Shown: piece by piece, positions 5,586-15,388 of the stretch
Layout of the letters: the number at the start of each line of letters is the position of its first letter
Numbering within the stretch: the first letter of the stretch is position 1
Assembly (NCBI GenBank): GCA_017432405.1
Contig: JAFRJF010000010.1
Coordinates: 1-18,734, forward strand
DNA: 18,734 nucleotides
Reading direction: 5' to 3'
DNA from: Clostridia bacterium
GTDB taxonomy: Bacteria > Bacillota_A > Clostridia > Christensenellales > Aristaeellaceae
Notes under the pieces: generated by a model
The model's input: the letters and a program-made list of their open reading frames with translations, nothing else
The model's database searches: none
What the model was told of the DNA's origin: nothing
Translations under genes and position numbers: made by a program

Positions 5586-7859
5586 TCAGCCCTTCAACCG
5601 TGCCAGCAGCTCCTCGAGGAAGCCCGCCGGCAGCTGGTTGCCGCCGAAGGACAGCATGCCGCGAAGGGGCATGTAGTTCAGCATGGCGGTGGTCATCTCG
5701 TTGGAGATGGCCTCTCCCGCAGGGGTATCCTCGTCGGCGTTGGGGCGGAACACTGCGCTCAGGGCATCCGTGAGGGGCTTCAGCACCTCGGTGGCTTTGG
5801 GGTCCTTCAGAAGGTCCATGAAGATGCTGTTCTCGTCATAGCGCACCGGCAGCTGGACGGTGGATTCCACCCGCACCGGGGCGCTGACGTCGATGCGCCG
5901 GCTGGACTGGCCGACCTCGACGGTGTAATCGCCGGTCTCCACGTGCCAGTCGCCCAGCGCCATATTCCAATAGGCGAAGGCCCGCTTGTCCAGCGTGAAG
6001 GAGACGTCCTTCGCCTCGCCGGGCTGCAGCTCGACCTTCTCAAAGCCCTTCAGCTCACGCACCGGGCGGATGACCTCTCCCGCCCCGGCGCGCACGTACA
6101 GCTGGACCACGGTCTTGCCGGCGCGCCTGCCGGTGTTTTTGACGGTAACGGTGGCCGTCAGGGACTCGGTGTCCCGGATGCGATCCGCGCTCAGGCGCAG
6201 GTCGGCGTATTCAAAGGTGGTGTAGGACAGGCCGTGGCCGAAGGGGAACAGCACGTCCATCTCCCGCTTGTCATAGTAGCGGTAGCCCACGAACACGCCC
6301 TCGCGGTATTCCGCGGTGTTCCCCTCGCCGCCGTAGTACAGGTAGCAGGGGGTATCCTGCAAGCGCAGAGGGAAGCTCTCGGCCAGGTGGCCCGAGGGGT
6401 TCACATCGCCGAACAGCACCCCCACGGTGGCCAGCCCCACGGCCTGGCCGCCCAGATATGCCTCCAGCACGGCGCGGACCTTGTGGATCCAGGGCATCTC
6501 CACCGGAGCGCCGTTGTGCAGCACCACCACGGTGTTGGGATTGGCCGCGGCCACAGCCTCGATCACCCGGACCTGGCAATCGGGGATGCGCATGTGGGTG
6601 CGGTCGTAGCCCTCGGATTCGTAGGAATCCGGCAGGCCCGCGAACACTACCGCCACCTTCGCGGCCCGGGCCAGCGCCACCGCATCGTCGATCATGGCGT
6701 CGGTGGCGATGTCGGCGGCCACGTCATAGCCCTGGGCATATTTGACGTTCAGGTCCTCGGCCGCCTGCATGGCGCTGGTCTTTTTAAAGCAGTGGACGTG
6801 GCTGCTGCCGCCGCCCTGGAAGCGGGGCAACACGGCAAATTCACCGATGAAGGCGACGTCGTCCGACTTGTCCAGGGGCAGCAGGTCGCCGTCGTTCTTC
6901 AGCAGCACCATGCACTCGGCGGCGATCCGCGCCGACAGGGCGTGCTGGGCATCCTTGTCCCAGGGGGTTTCGGGCTTCGCGTTTTCAGTGTAGCGGTAGA
7001 CGATGTTCAGTATGCGCTCGCAGGCCAGGTCCACGTCCTTCTCGTCCAGCCGGCCCTCCCGCACGGCCTTGACGATCTTCGCGTCGTTGATGCCGCCTGA
7101 GGCGGGCATCTCCAGGTCCAGGCCCGCGTGGACGCCCTTGACCCGGTCGGCCACCGCGCCCCAGTCGGACATGACGTAGCCCGCGAAGCCCCACTCGCCC
7201 CGCAGCACGTCGGTGAGCAGCCAGCGGTTCTCGGAGGCATATACGCCGTTGATCCGGTTGTAGCTGCACATGACCGTCCAGGGCTGGGCCTTTTTCACCG
7301 CAGTCTCAAAGGCGGGCAGGTAGATCTCCCGCAGGGTGCGCTCGTCCATGTCGGAGGAGGAGCTCATGCGGCGGTGCTCCTGGTTGTTGGCGGCGAAGTG
7401 CTTGATGGAGGTACCCACGTTCCGGCTCTGCACGCCCTGTATGAAGGCTGCGGACATCTCGCCGGCCAGGTACGGGTCCTCGCTGAGGTATTCGAAGTTG
7501 CGGCCGCACAGCGGGGAACGCTTGATGTTCACCGCGGGGCCCAGCACCACGGAGAGCTGCTCGTGCTGGCAGGAATCGCCGATGGCCTCGCCCATGCGGC
7601 GCACCAGATCCCGGTCAAAGGAGGCAGCGGTGGCGCAGCCCGCCGGGAAGCAGACGGCTTCGATGCTGTCGTTCACGCCCAGGTGGTCGGCAGCCTCGTC
7701 CTGCTTGCGCAGGCCGTGGGGGCCGTCGGAGACCATCGTTGCGGGCACGCCCAGCCGCTCGACGGCCTTGGTGTGCCAGAAATCCGCGCCGGAGCAAAGG
7801 CCAGCCTTCTCTTCAAGGGTCATCTGCGCGATGATCTCCCTGATTTTGGTGATATCCAT
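5586..7859 (-). CDS. Glycoside hydrolase family 3 beta-glucosidase
   Basis: The 757-residue protein has the usual GH3 layout: a TIM-barrel-like domain (1 to ~300), an alpha/beta sandwich (~330-540) and a C-terminal fibronectin-III-like domain (~600-670, ending RELKGFEKVELQPGE). The nucleophile should be D232 in VMSDWGA and the acid/base E416 in ESEGYDR. KHFAANNQEHRR carries the conserved substrate-binding KH and HRR. It has neither a signal peptide nor the PA14 insert found in some relatives, so it should release terminal beta-glucose (or a related sugar) from short oligosaccharides in the cytoplasm. ATG 7859 follows AAGGAG by 7 bases. It lies 124 bases downstream of the GH2 gene on the same strand and probably shares its transcript. 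GH3 specificity is broad, so beta-glucosidase is the likeliest but not the only activity. Confidence 0.9.
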   Translation of the reverse strand: MDITKIREIIAQMTLEEKAGLCSGADFWHTKAVERLGVPATMVSDGPHGLRKQDEAADHLGVNDSIEAVCFPAGCATAASFDRDLVRRMGEAIGDSCQHEQLSVVLGPAVNIKRSPLCGRNFEYLSEDPYLAGEMSAAFIQGVQSRNVGTSIKHFAANNQEHRRMSSSSDMDERTLREIYLPAFETAVKKAQPWTVMCSYNRINGVYASENRWLLTDVLRGEWGFAGYVMSDWGAVADRVKGVHAGLDLEMPASGGINDAKIVKAVREGRLDEKDVDLACERILNIVYRYTENAKPETPWDKDAQHALSARIAAECMVLLKNDGDLLPLDKSDDVAFIGEFAVLPRFQGGGSSHVHCFKKTSAMQAAEDLNVKYAQGYDVAADIATDAMIDDAVALARAAKVAVVFAGLPDSYESEGYDRTHMRIPDCQVRVIEAVAAANPNTVVVLHNGAPVEMPWIHKVRAVLEAYLGGQAVGLATVGVLFGDVNPSGHLAESFPLRLQDTPCYLYYGGEGNTAEYREGVFVGYRYYDKREMDVLFPFGHGLSYTTFEYADLRLSADRIRDTESLTATVTVKNTGRRAGKTVVQLYVRAGAGEVIRPVRELKGFEKVELQPGEAKDVSFTLDKRAFAYWNMALGDWHVETGDYTVEVGQSSRRIDVSAPVRVESTVQLPVRYDENSIFMDLLKDPKATEVLKPLTDALSAVFRPNADEDTPAGEAISNEMTTAMLNYMPLRGMLSFGGNQLPAGFLEELLARLKG

Positions 7860-7952
7860 GGGGACACTCCTTCCGTTCGATGTCAGTGATTGTGGTCGGG
7901 ATACGGTATGGCGGCGCGGAGGCCGCTACTACGGTTACGGTGTGGGGACGCT

Positions 7953-7973
7953 GTGGCGGCAGGTTGCCGCCAC
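7953..7973. other. Perfect 9-bp intercistronic hairpin between GH2 and GH3 genes
   Basis: GTGGCGGCA (7953-7961) pairs perfectly with TGCCGCCAC (7965-7973) around a 3-base loop, 11 bases past the GH2 stop. No T-run follows on either strand, so it is unlikely to be a full terminator. It may stabilise or process the shared message, or lower GH3 expression relative to GH2. The rest of this 124-base spacer shows no clear promoter. Confidence 0.6.
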
Positions 7974-7983
7974 TTGACGGCGA

Positions 7984-10416
7984 TTACCGGATGTCGTACA
8001 CGCTGCGGGCGTAGAGGGTCGTTGGGGTGCCGCGCAGTATGCGCACGTGCCGCTCCTCGGCGTTCATGTCGAAGAAGTTGTCCTCCAGCAGCACGTCCGG
8101 GCCGCATTGCAGCTCGACGCTGCGGGCGTAGGCCTTCGCGGAGACGATGACTTCGTCCCCCTCGACGCGGGCCTCCAGCTGCGGATCGAGGAATTTGAAG
8201 TGCTTCGGCGGGCAGAACAGCACGCTGCCGCCGCCTGCGTATTCGCCGGCTTCGTCCAGCAGCTCATAGGCGTAGTAGCAGCCGTAGGTGTCCTCGTCGT
8301 GAAAGTCCTGGGCCTCCAGCCAGACGGTGGACATCGGCGGCACATGCACGTCGAAGCGGCCCTCCCGGATCACCGAGGCGTCGGGCCGCCGCAGCGACCA
8401 CCACGCGGTGCCGTTGAAGGGCTCGCGCGTCTCGTTGCTGACGTTCAGCCGGGCGGTCTTCTTCAAATCGAAGGGCTCGGCGTTGACGTTGGTGTTCTGG
8501 GACAGCACGCCCTCCTCGTGGCAGGAGATCAGCACCGGCGCGAAGAAGCGCTTCTCGTAGTAGTGCAGGGCCTTCCAGCGGCCGTAGTAGTCGATGGACG
8601 CCCAGCTGACCACCGGCCAGCAGTCGTTCAGCTGCCAGACCACCGCGCCCATGCAGCGGTTGCCACCCCGGTTGCGCCGCCAGTGCTCCACGCCGTACTG
8701 CATGGCCTGGGCCTGCAGCAGCTGGGAGGCGTAGACGAAGGCGTCCAGCGTGGCGGGGTATTTGTACATCTGGGAAAGGTAGCTGGCGATGCGCCCGTTG
8801 GCGGAGGCGTTGCGCTGGTGCTTCTCCATCACATAGGAGAAGGCGTTGCGGTCCTCCGGCAGGGTAAAGCTGTCGATGGTGGCCATGCAGGGGAAGGACT
8901 GGAAGCCGAATTCCGACACGTAGCGGAACAGGTAGTTGCGATAGTCGGTGAAGGGCTTCAGGCCGTGCCACACGTCCCAGTAGTGCACGTCGCCCCGGTT
9001 CGGGTCCTGGGGCTCGTCGAAGCTGCCGCCGCTGGAGGGGGATGCCGGCCAGTAGAAGGTGTCCGGGTCCTCCGCCTTCAGCACCTGTGGAATGATGTAT
9101 TCGTACATCTTGATGTAGTCTGCCGCCTGGCGCTTGCTGGACACCCACTCGCCCACGGCCACGAACTGCTCCATCTCGTTGTTGCCGCACCACAGGGCCA
9201 GGGAGGCGTGGTGGCGCAGCCGGCGGATGTTGTCCACGAACTCGGCGCGGATGTTGGCCTCGAAGGCGTCGGTCAGGTCGTACACGGCGCAGGCGAACAT
9301 GAAGTCCTGCCAGACCAGCAGGCCCAGCTCGTCGCAGGCGTCGTAGAACCAGTCGTCGGGATAGTAGCCGCCGCCCCAGACGCGCACGCAGTTGAAGTTG
9401 GCCAGCTTCGCGTCCTCCAGCAGCCGCCGGGTGCGTTCGGGCGTCACCCGGGGCAGCAGGTTGTCCTCGGGGATGTAATCCGCGCCCATGGCGAACACGT
9501 CCACGCCGTTGACGGTGTGGCAGAAGCTCTCGCCCCACTGGTCCTTTTTGCGGGTGACGGTCAGCGTGCGCAGGCCGACGCGCTTTTCCTGGCAGTCCAG
9601 TTCAGCGTCGCCCTTGCACAGCGCCACGCGCACGGCGTACAGCGGCTGCTCGCCCAGGCCGTTGGGCCACCACAGCATGGGATTTTCGATTTCGATTTCA
9701 CAGTGCGCGCCCCTCGCCTTGAAGGCCTTTCCGTCCGGCGCGGTGACGGTTACGAACACCTCCAGGCCGTCGGCGCTGCCGTCGATGCTGGTGTCGACCG
9801 CGCAGGTCACCCGGCCCTCCCCGTGCCTCTGGCGGATGTGGACCTGTTCGATGCGGGCGGTCTCAATGCCCAGGATGCAGATGTCCCGCCAGATGCCGGC
9901 GTCGGGCAGCCGGGGGCCCCAGTCCCAGCCGAACATGCAGTGGGCCTTGCGGATGTGGGGGAAGCCCACCATCGCGTCGGAGGTGCCGTCGGCCCGGCTC
10001 TGGGCGTAGGCCTCGCGGATGAAGCGCGTCGGCGAGTGGAACACCACCTCGACGGTGTTTTCGCCGGGGCGCAGCAGGCCCTTCACGTCGTACTCCCAGG
10101 TGCGGTGCATGTTGTCCGCCGAACCCACGGCCACGCCGTTGACCGAAATATCCGCCAGCGTGTCCAGGCCCTCGCAGCGCAGCAGCACCCGGTCGCAGTC
10201 CTTAAGCCCATCGGGCACGGTAAAGGCATGGCTATAGGTAAAATCGTTCTCCATCAGCTTCAGCGCTTCGGTTTCGTTGTCCCGCCAGAACGGATCGGGT
10301 ATCTCTCCGGCGGCCAACAGGTCGTGGTAGACCGAGCCCGGCACGGTGGCCGGCACGGCGTGGTCCCACTGGGAAACCGCTAAAGTCCAATCGCCATTCA
10401 GTGACAGCTTTCGCAT
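7984..10416 (-). CDS. Glycoside hydrolase family 2 beta-mannosidase
   Basis: The 810-residue protein has an N-terminal sugar-binding jelly roll (1 to ~170), an Ig-like domain (~190-290), a catalytic TIM barrel (~295-640) and C-terminal Ig-like domains. The acid/base Glu is E414 in WCGNNEME and the nucleophile E502 in VSEFGFQS. The segment GWDWGPRLPDAGIWRD in the N-terminal domain is typical of GH2 beta-mannosidases rather than beta-galactosidases or glucuronidases. No signal peptide is present, so it should remove terminal beta-1,4-mannose from imported oligosaccharides in the cytoplasm. ATG 10416 is preceded by GGGAGG. It is the first gene of the minus-strand pair with the GH3 enzyme and is divergent from the ABC importer, which supports a role in manno-oligosaccharide use. 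Confidence 0.92.
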   Translation of the reverse strand: MRKLSLNGDWTLAVSQWDHAVPATVPGSVYHDLLAAGEIPDPFWRDNETEALKLMENDFTYSHAFTVPDGLKDCDRVLLRCEGLDTLADISVNGVAVGSADNMHRTWEYDVKGLLRPGENTVEVVFHSPTRFIREAYAQSRADGTSDAMVGFPHIRKAHCMFGWDWGPRLPDAGIWRDICILGIETARIEQVHIRQRHGEGRVTCAVDTSIDGSADGLEVFVTVTAPDGKAFKARGAHCEIEIENPMLWWPNGLGEQPLYAVRVALCKGDAELDCQEKRVGLRTLTVTRKKDQWGESFCHTVNGVDVFAMGADYIPEDNLLPRVTPERTRRLLEDAKLANFNCVRVWGGGYYPDDWFYDACDELGLLVWQDFMFACAVYDLTDAFEANIRAEFVDNIRRLRHHASLALWCGNNEMEQFVAVGEWVSSKRQAADYIKMYEYIIPQVLKAEDPDTFYWPASPSSGGSFDEPQDPNRGDVHYWDVWHGLKPFTDYRNYLFRYVSEFGFQSFPCMATIDSFTLPEDRNAFSYVMEKHQRNASANGRIASYLSQMYKYPATLDAFVYASQLLQAQAMQYGVEHWRRNRGGNRCMGAVVWQLNDCWPVVSWASIDYYGRWKALHYYEKRFFAPVLISCHEEGVLSQNTNVNAEPFDLKKTARLNVSNETREPFNGTAWWSLRRPDASVIREGRFDVHVPPMSTVWLEAQDFHDEDTYGCYYAYELLDEAGEYAGGGSVLFCPPKHFKFLDPQLEARVEGDEVIVSAKAYARSVELQCGPDVLLEDNFFDMNAEERHVRILRGTPTTLYARSVYDIR

Positions 10417-10450
10417 CGTGATTCCTCCCGGCGCGGGGGATGTATTCTGA

Positions 10451-10481
10451 TTCAGGCCCCTTCGCTCCCATATGATACAAT
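10451..10481 (+). promoter_or_regulatory. Possible extended -10 promoter of the ABC importer operon
   Basis: TGATACAAT (10473-10481) matches an extended -10 box; a weak -35 (TTCAGG, 10451-10456) is 19 bases upstream. Transcription would start near 10488, leaving a leader of about 20 bases. It overlaps the -10 box of the opposing GH2 promoter, so the two could not be occupied together. Support is moderate. Confidence 0.4.
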
Positions 10482-10507
10482 ATACTTCATTTTGTTACAT
10501 TCGTCAA
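10479..10507 (-). promoter_or_regulatory. Sigma-A promoter of the GH2-GH3 glycosidase pair
   Basis: On the minus strand, TTGACG (10507-10502), a 17-base spacer and TATATT (10484-10479) form a good promoter with a start near 10472, about 55 bases before the GH2 start codon. Its -35 box abuts the ATG of the divergent permease gene. Two TGWTACA direct repeats (10473-10479 and 10493-10499, 20 bases apart) could bind a regulator. Confidence 0.75.
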
Positions 10508-10508
10508 T

Positions 10509-11528
10509 ATGGCCGCGTCCATATTATTACATGTAAGGAAATACCTGAAGAAAAAAATATTCTGGTTCATCGTGACCTTTATCGCGGCCATTATATTGAA
10601 CTTTATACTGCCCCGCATGATGCCGGGCGATCCGGTGAACGCCATCGTCGGCAAGAGCATCAGCCCTGGCGCCACCGCCGAGCAGGTGCAGGAGCAGATC
10701 GCGTTCTACAAGCACCAGTTCGGGCTGGACAAGAGCCTCCTGGGCCAGTTCGGGGATTTCGTGAAGAACGCCGTCAAGGGCACCTTCGGCGTCAGCTACA
10801 ACCAGTATCCCCGCACGGTGTCCGACATCATTGGCAGCGGCATCTGGTGGACCATCGCCCTGCAGCTGCCGGCCATACTGGTGGGCTGGATCCTCGGCAA
10901 CCTGCTGGGCGCGGTCGCGGCCTACAAGCGGGGGATATGGGACAAGGCGTTTATGCCGGCCAGCCTTTTCCTCAGCGCGATCCCGGCCTTCGGCGCGGCC
11001 GTCATACTGCTGGTGGTATTCGCCGTCAACCTGAAGATCGCCCCCGTCAACGGCGCCTATGACCCGGGCATGATCCCCAGCTTCACCCCGAAGTTTATCG
11101 CCTCCGTCATCGCCCACTATCAGCTGCCCTTCTGGTCCATCGTGATCATCTCCATCGGCGGCCAGGCGGTGGGCATGCGCTCCATGTCCATCTACGAATT
11201 GAATGCGGATTACGTGAAGTACGCCCGCTTCCTTTGCATCAAGGATTCCAGGATCGTTCGCTATGTGTTCCGAAACGCCATGCTGCCCCAGGTCACGGGC
11301 CTGGCGATGTCCATCGGCTCGATGGTCGGCGGCGCGCTGGTGGCGGAGACCATCTTCAGCTATCCCGGCCTGGGCATGGCGATGCTGAACGCGATCGGCA
11401 GCTCCGACTACCCGGTGATCTCGGCCATCACGCTGATCATCACCATCATGGTGCTGCTGGCCTCTTTCCTGCTGGATATCATCTATGCGTTCATTGATCC
11501 GCGGGTCAAGGCTGCTCAGTTTGAATAA
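10509..11528 (+). CDS. Opp/Dpp-type ABC importer permease (OppB/DppB-like)
   Basis: The 339-residue membrane protein has the standard family course: a first helix (~17-34), [10 protein letters not shown], an extracytoplasmic loop with GTFGVSY, about five further helices, the cytoplasmic EAA-type loop ([20 protein letters not shown]) that docks on the ATPase, and the C-terminal DPRVKAAQF. It forms the channel with the next gene product. Members of this family carry peptides, but also oligosaccharides (for example manno- and cello-oligosaccharide systems in hyperthermophiles), and the divergent mannosidase favours sugar here. The only ATG giving a normal N-terminus (10509) has no visible ribosome site; CTG at 10545, behind AAGGA, is a less usual alternative. 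No substrate-binding protein gene precedes it, unlike many such operons. Confidence 0.9.
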   Translation: MAASILLHVRKYLKKKIFWFIVTFIAAIILNFILPRMMPGDPVNAIVGKSISPGATAEQVQEQIAFYKHQFGLDKSLLGQFGDFVKNAVKGTFGVSYNQYPRTVSDIIGSGIWWTIALQLPAILVGWILGNLLGAVAAYKRGIWDKAFMPASLFLSAIPAFGAAVILLVVFAVNLKIAPVNGAYDPGMIPSFTPKFIASVIAHYQLPFWSIVIISIGGQAVGMRSMSIYELNADYVKYARFLCIKDSRIVRYVFRNAMLPQVTGLAMSIGSMVGGALVAETIFSYPGLGMAMLNAIGSSDYPVISAITLIITIMVLLASFLLDIIYAFIDPRVKAAQFE

Positions 11529-11543
11529 GGAGGTGGGTCGGGC

Positions 11544-12806
11544 ATGAAAAACACATTGAAATCCGTATTCCATTCTCCCCGCTTTGTGGTCGGCTTCGTC
11601 ATCTTCATGGCGATTCTGCTGACGACGCTGATTTATCCATTCTTCGTTACCCGCGATCCGCTGCAGGGCCTGGGCAAGGGCTTCCTGTCCCCCGGCACCT
11701 ATGTCTCCGTCTATGACGCCAATACGGCCGAAACCTACCGTGTGGAGCTGCCCGAGGCCAACGCCAACCGCATGGAGAGCATCGTTCCCATGGAGGATCG
11801 CGTGACCATCATAGAGTTTCTGACCGCGAAGGGCGTGGACGTTTCACACCTGACCACGGACAACAGCGACGTTGCCGAGCTGGTATCCCTGTGGAAGGAG
11901 AACTATGACGAGGCCGACGTGAAAAAGTCCAAGTACCCGGGCTTCACCACCCAGGCCAAGCGCAAGGCGCTGGCCAGGCTGGACAAGCGCCTGAGCGGCG
12001 ACCAGTCCCTGGCGGCCATGAACGTCACCCTGGGCGACGGAGAGGACGCTGCCGCCACAAAGGTGGCTGATACCGACTACGTCAAGGTGAGCGAGGTCGC
12101 CAATGCCATCACACTGCCGCTGGGCACCGACAACTTCGGCCGCGATACGCTGACGGAGCTCGTCAAGGCCACGGGCGTCTCGCTGCTGATCGGCCTGATC
12201 GCCGGCACGGTGGCAACGCTGCTGGGCCTGATCGTGGGATTGCTCGCCGGTTACGTGGGCGGCGTGCTGGACGACATCCTGATGTTTATCGCCAACCTGT
12301 TCACCGTCATTCCCGGCTTCGTACTGCTGATTTTGATCTACTATTCCATCGGCCAGTCCGCCCGTGGCGTCACCACCTGCGCCCTGGTCATCGGCTTTAC
12401 CAGCTGGGTGTGGACGGCCCGTTCCGTGCGCTCACAGGTCATCAGCCTGAGAAACCGCGACCACGTGAACCTGTCCAAGCTCTCCGGCCACAGCCTTTTT
12501 CGCATCGTGCTTACCGACATCCTGCCCTACATCGCCTCCTACGTGGTGATGGCCTTCATCCTCCAGGTCTCCAGCGGCATCCTGGCCGAAGCGCAGCTGT
12601 CGCTGCTGGGCCTGGGCCCGAAGACCACCGAGGTGCCCACGCTGGGCCTGATGATGAACTGGGCCAAGCTGTTCGGCGCTTACACCTCTTCGAACGCCTG
12701 GTGGGCCTACTTCCCGGTCATCCTCGTGATTGCCCTCATTTCATTCTCGCTGAACCTGATGAATACCGGCCTGGACCAGGTATTCAACCCGGCCCTTAGA
12801 GATTAG
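11544..12806 (+). CDS. Opp/Dpp-type ABC importer permease (OppC/DppC-like) with large external insertion
   Basis: The product has 420 residues against about 300 for ordinary DppC-type permeases. Helix 1 is at ~14-34. The landmark LGTDNFGRD, normally near residue 70, is at 193-201, so about 120 residues are inserted in the first extracytoplasmic loop. The insertion is mixed charged and soluble in character, ends near a [13 protein letters not shown] stretch, and has no Cys. The remaining ~220 residues carry five helices and the EAA loop ([28 protein letters not shown]). ATG 11544 follows AAGGAGG by 10 bases and the gene starts 15 bases after the first permease. The insertion might contact a binding protein or polysaccharide; that is inference only. 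Confidence 0.9.
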   Translation: MKNTLKSVFHSPRFVVGFVIFMAILLTTLIYPFFVTRDPLQGLGKGFLSPGTYVSVYDANTAETYRVELPEANANRMESIVPMEDRVTIIEFLTAKGVDVSHLTTDNSDVAELVSLWKENYDEADVKKSKYPGFTTQAKRKALARLDKRLSGDQSLAAMNVTLGDGEDAAATKVADTDYVKVSEVANAITLPLGTDNFGRDTLTELVKATGVSLLIGLIAGTVATLLGLIVGLLAGYVGGVLDDILMFIANLFTVIPGFVLLILIYYSIGQSARGVTTCALVIGFTSWVWTARSVRSQVISLRNRDHVNLSKLSGHSLFRIVLTDILPYIASYVVMAFILQVSSGILAEAQLSLLGLGPKTTEVPTLGLMMNWAKLFGAYTSSNAWWAYFPVILVIALISFSLNLMNTGLDQVFNPALRD

Positions 12807-12821
12807 AGGAGGAGTGACGAT

Positions 12822-13901
<1,080 letters not shown>

Positions 13902-13904
13902 CCG

Positions 13905-14744
13905 GTGAGCGAAAAGAAAGCCATGCGCCGGGATTTGGCAAGCGCGCCGTCCTGCCTGAAGGGCGTCGGCGTGACCCGGTATTTCCAAACCGGCAAGGTC
14001 ATCACCAAGGCCGTGGACCACGTGGACTTCGACTTCCACGAGGGCGAGCTGGTGAGCATCGTGGGCGAATCCGGCTCTGGCAAGACCACCCTGTCGAAGA
14101 TGCTGCTGGGCCTTTTGAAGGAGACGGACGGCCATATCTTCTTTCAGGGCAAGCCCCGGGATATCTCCAGTCGGGCCAAGCTGAAGGAATACTGGTCGGG
14201 CATACAGGCCATCTTCCAGGACCCCTTCTCCGCCTTCAACACCTTCAACAAGATCGACACCGTGCTGCTGGACTGCATCCACATGCGGGGCGGCAAGAGC
14301 CTGCCGAAGGAAAAGAAGGTCGAGATGATGACGGAGGCCTGCTCCTTCGTCAACCTGAAGTTCGCCGAGCTGACCAACAAGTATCCCTTCGAGCTGTCCG
14401 GCGGCCAGATGCAGCGCCTGATGATCGCCCGCATCTTCCTGCTGAAGCCCAAGATCCTGCTGGCCGACGAGCCCACCTCGATGATCGACGCCTGCTCCCG
14501 CGCCACGATACTGGATATGCTGCTGCAGCTGCGGGATGAGATTGGCATGACCGTCATATTCATCACCCACGACATTGGCCTGGCCTATTACATCTCCGAC
14601 AGCATCTACATCATGGAGCACGGCAAGTTCGTGGAAAGCGGCCCCGCCGACGAGGTGATCCTGCACCCCAAGGCCCCCTACACCCGTCGCCTGATCAACG
14701 ACGTGCCGAAGATCCACGAGGTGTGGGACCTCTCCACGGTGTAA
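13905..14744 (+). CDS. Opp/Dpp-type importer ATPase (OppF/DppF-like)
   Basis: The 279-residue ATPase has Walker [10 protein letters not shown] (54-62), Q-loop in [10 protein letters not shown] (103-112), signature LSGGQMQR (164-171), Walker B ILLADEP (184-190) and switch His222. The D-loop reads SMID instead of SALD. It ends soon after the ATPase core and lacks the C-terminal cysteine motif of its partner and of longer OppF proteins. The GTG at 13905 is 3 bases after the preceding stop and behind AGGGGG; an ATG 18 bases later is possible but has a poor site. It is the last intact gene of the operon; no terminator is visible before the MFS remnant. Confidence 0.92.
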   Translation: MSEKKAMRRDLASAPSCLKGVGVTRYFQTGKVITKAVDHVDFDFHEGELVSIVGESGSGKTTLSKMLLGLLKETDGHIFFQGKPRDISSRAKLKEYWSGIQAIFQDPFSAFNTFNKIDTVLLDCIHMRGGKSLPKEKKVEMMTEACSFVNLKFAELTNKYPFELSGGQMQRLMIARIFLLKPKILLADEPTSMIDACSRATILDMLLQLRDEIGMTVIFITHDIGLAYYISDSIYIMEHGKFVESGPADEVILHPKAPYTRRLINDVPKIHEVWDLSTV

Positions 14745-14756
14745 GGCCGACAGACA

Positions 14757-15228
14757 AAGAACATATCCTTATCCGATATCATAACGGAGGAAATGCTGCT
14801 GTACAACTTCTGCGCCTTTGCGCTGCAAATGCCGCTGGGACTGGCGTTGGATCGCGTCGGCAACGGGAAGGCCTTTGCGGCGCCGGGCTGCCTGGTGGTG
14901 GCGGCTTCCCTGGCGTTCCAGGGGGGAACGCCCCGGTCGTGTGCCTGGTCGCCGGCATCGGAAACGCTCTGTTTCGCATCGGCGGGAGACATGACGTGCT
15001 TCGGCGGTGCGGGCGTCGCGCTGCCTGGCTGGGCGCGTTCGTCTCGCCGGGGGCCTTCGGCCTGTTCCTTGGGGGACTGCTGGGCGGTGGGACCTGCCCG
15101 GTGTGACCGGTTCCCACGGCCCTGGCACTGTCCGCCGCGGGGATACTCTGCCTCTGCCCGCCCGTCGCAGGCGCAAGGCAGGCGCCCCTGGCGGACGCCG
15201 GAGCCCGGCCTTGGCTGATCGGGCTTGT
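14757..15228 (+). pseudogene. MFS transporter remnant, frameshifted and truncated
   Basis: From about 14793 one frame encodes MLLYNFCAFALQMPLGLALD followed by RVGNGK, an N-terminal helix plus the loop typical of major facilitator proteins. Near 14922, in a run of G, the sense moves to another frame (APVVCLVAGIGNALFRIGG, then GAFVSPGAFGLFLGGLLGG). A stop (TGA 15104-15106) interrupts it, and the same frame continues with another helix (ALALSAAGILCLC) up to WLIGLV at 15228. There the 27-base palindromic repeat begins and the homology ends; the second half of a ~400-residue transporter is absent. So there is one frameshift, one nonsense codon and a 3' truncation. The upstream edge is unclear, since no convincing start lies before 14793. 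The family call is from pattern resemblance. Confidence 0.72.
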
Positions 15229-15255
15229 GGGACAAGGGGACGGTTCTCTTGTCCC
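15229..15255. repeat. Single 27-base palindromic repeat arm
   Basis: This copy starts GGGACAAGGGGACGGTTCTC and ends TTGTCCC; its ends GGGACAAG and CTTGTCCC are perfectly complementary, giving an 8-bp hairpin. It is the exact reverse complement of the right arm of the two full elements. A fragment ACTGTCCCA follows directly. It marks the break point of the MFS remnant. Confidence 0.85.
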
Positions 15256-15285
15256 ACTGTCCCAGGAATGACCTGAGCAAGACCA

Positions 15286-15314
15286 TTGACAGTGCTGTTA
15301 GTGCGATATAAAAT
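15286..15314 (+). promoter_or_regulatory. Sigma-A promoter of the acyltransferase gene
   Basis: A consensus TTGACA (15286-15291), 17-base spacer and TAAAAT (15309-15314) predict a start near 15321. This argues that the acyltransferase starts downstream of the longest open frame, whose first codon is at 15320. Confidence 0.75.
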
Positions 15315-15388
15315 ATTGTGTGTATGGAGCAACTGTTCAGCCTTGGAGGTATCTGAACAGATACGATTATGATTTGGAGGGGCTGTGC

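Noticed and set aside
5328..7100. 590-codon plus-strand frame running from the GGDEF gene end through the repeat into the GH3 region
   Set aside because: It overlaps three unrelated features and shows no domain sense; the GH3 gene opposite is clear.
8047..10383. Long open frame (778 codons) on the plus strand opposite the GH2 gene
   Set aside because: It is the antisense shadow of a GC-rich gene: composition is Val/Ala/His/Gly/Gln-rich with no domain pattern, and the minus strand has intact GH2 catalytic motifs.
15320..15388. Upstream 23-codon extension of the acyltransferase from GTG 15320
   Set aside because: The codon coincides with the predicted transcription start and has no ribosome site; TTG 15389 has a strong one.
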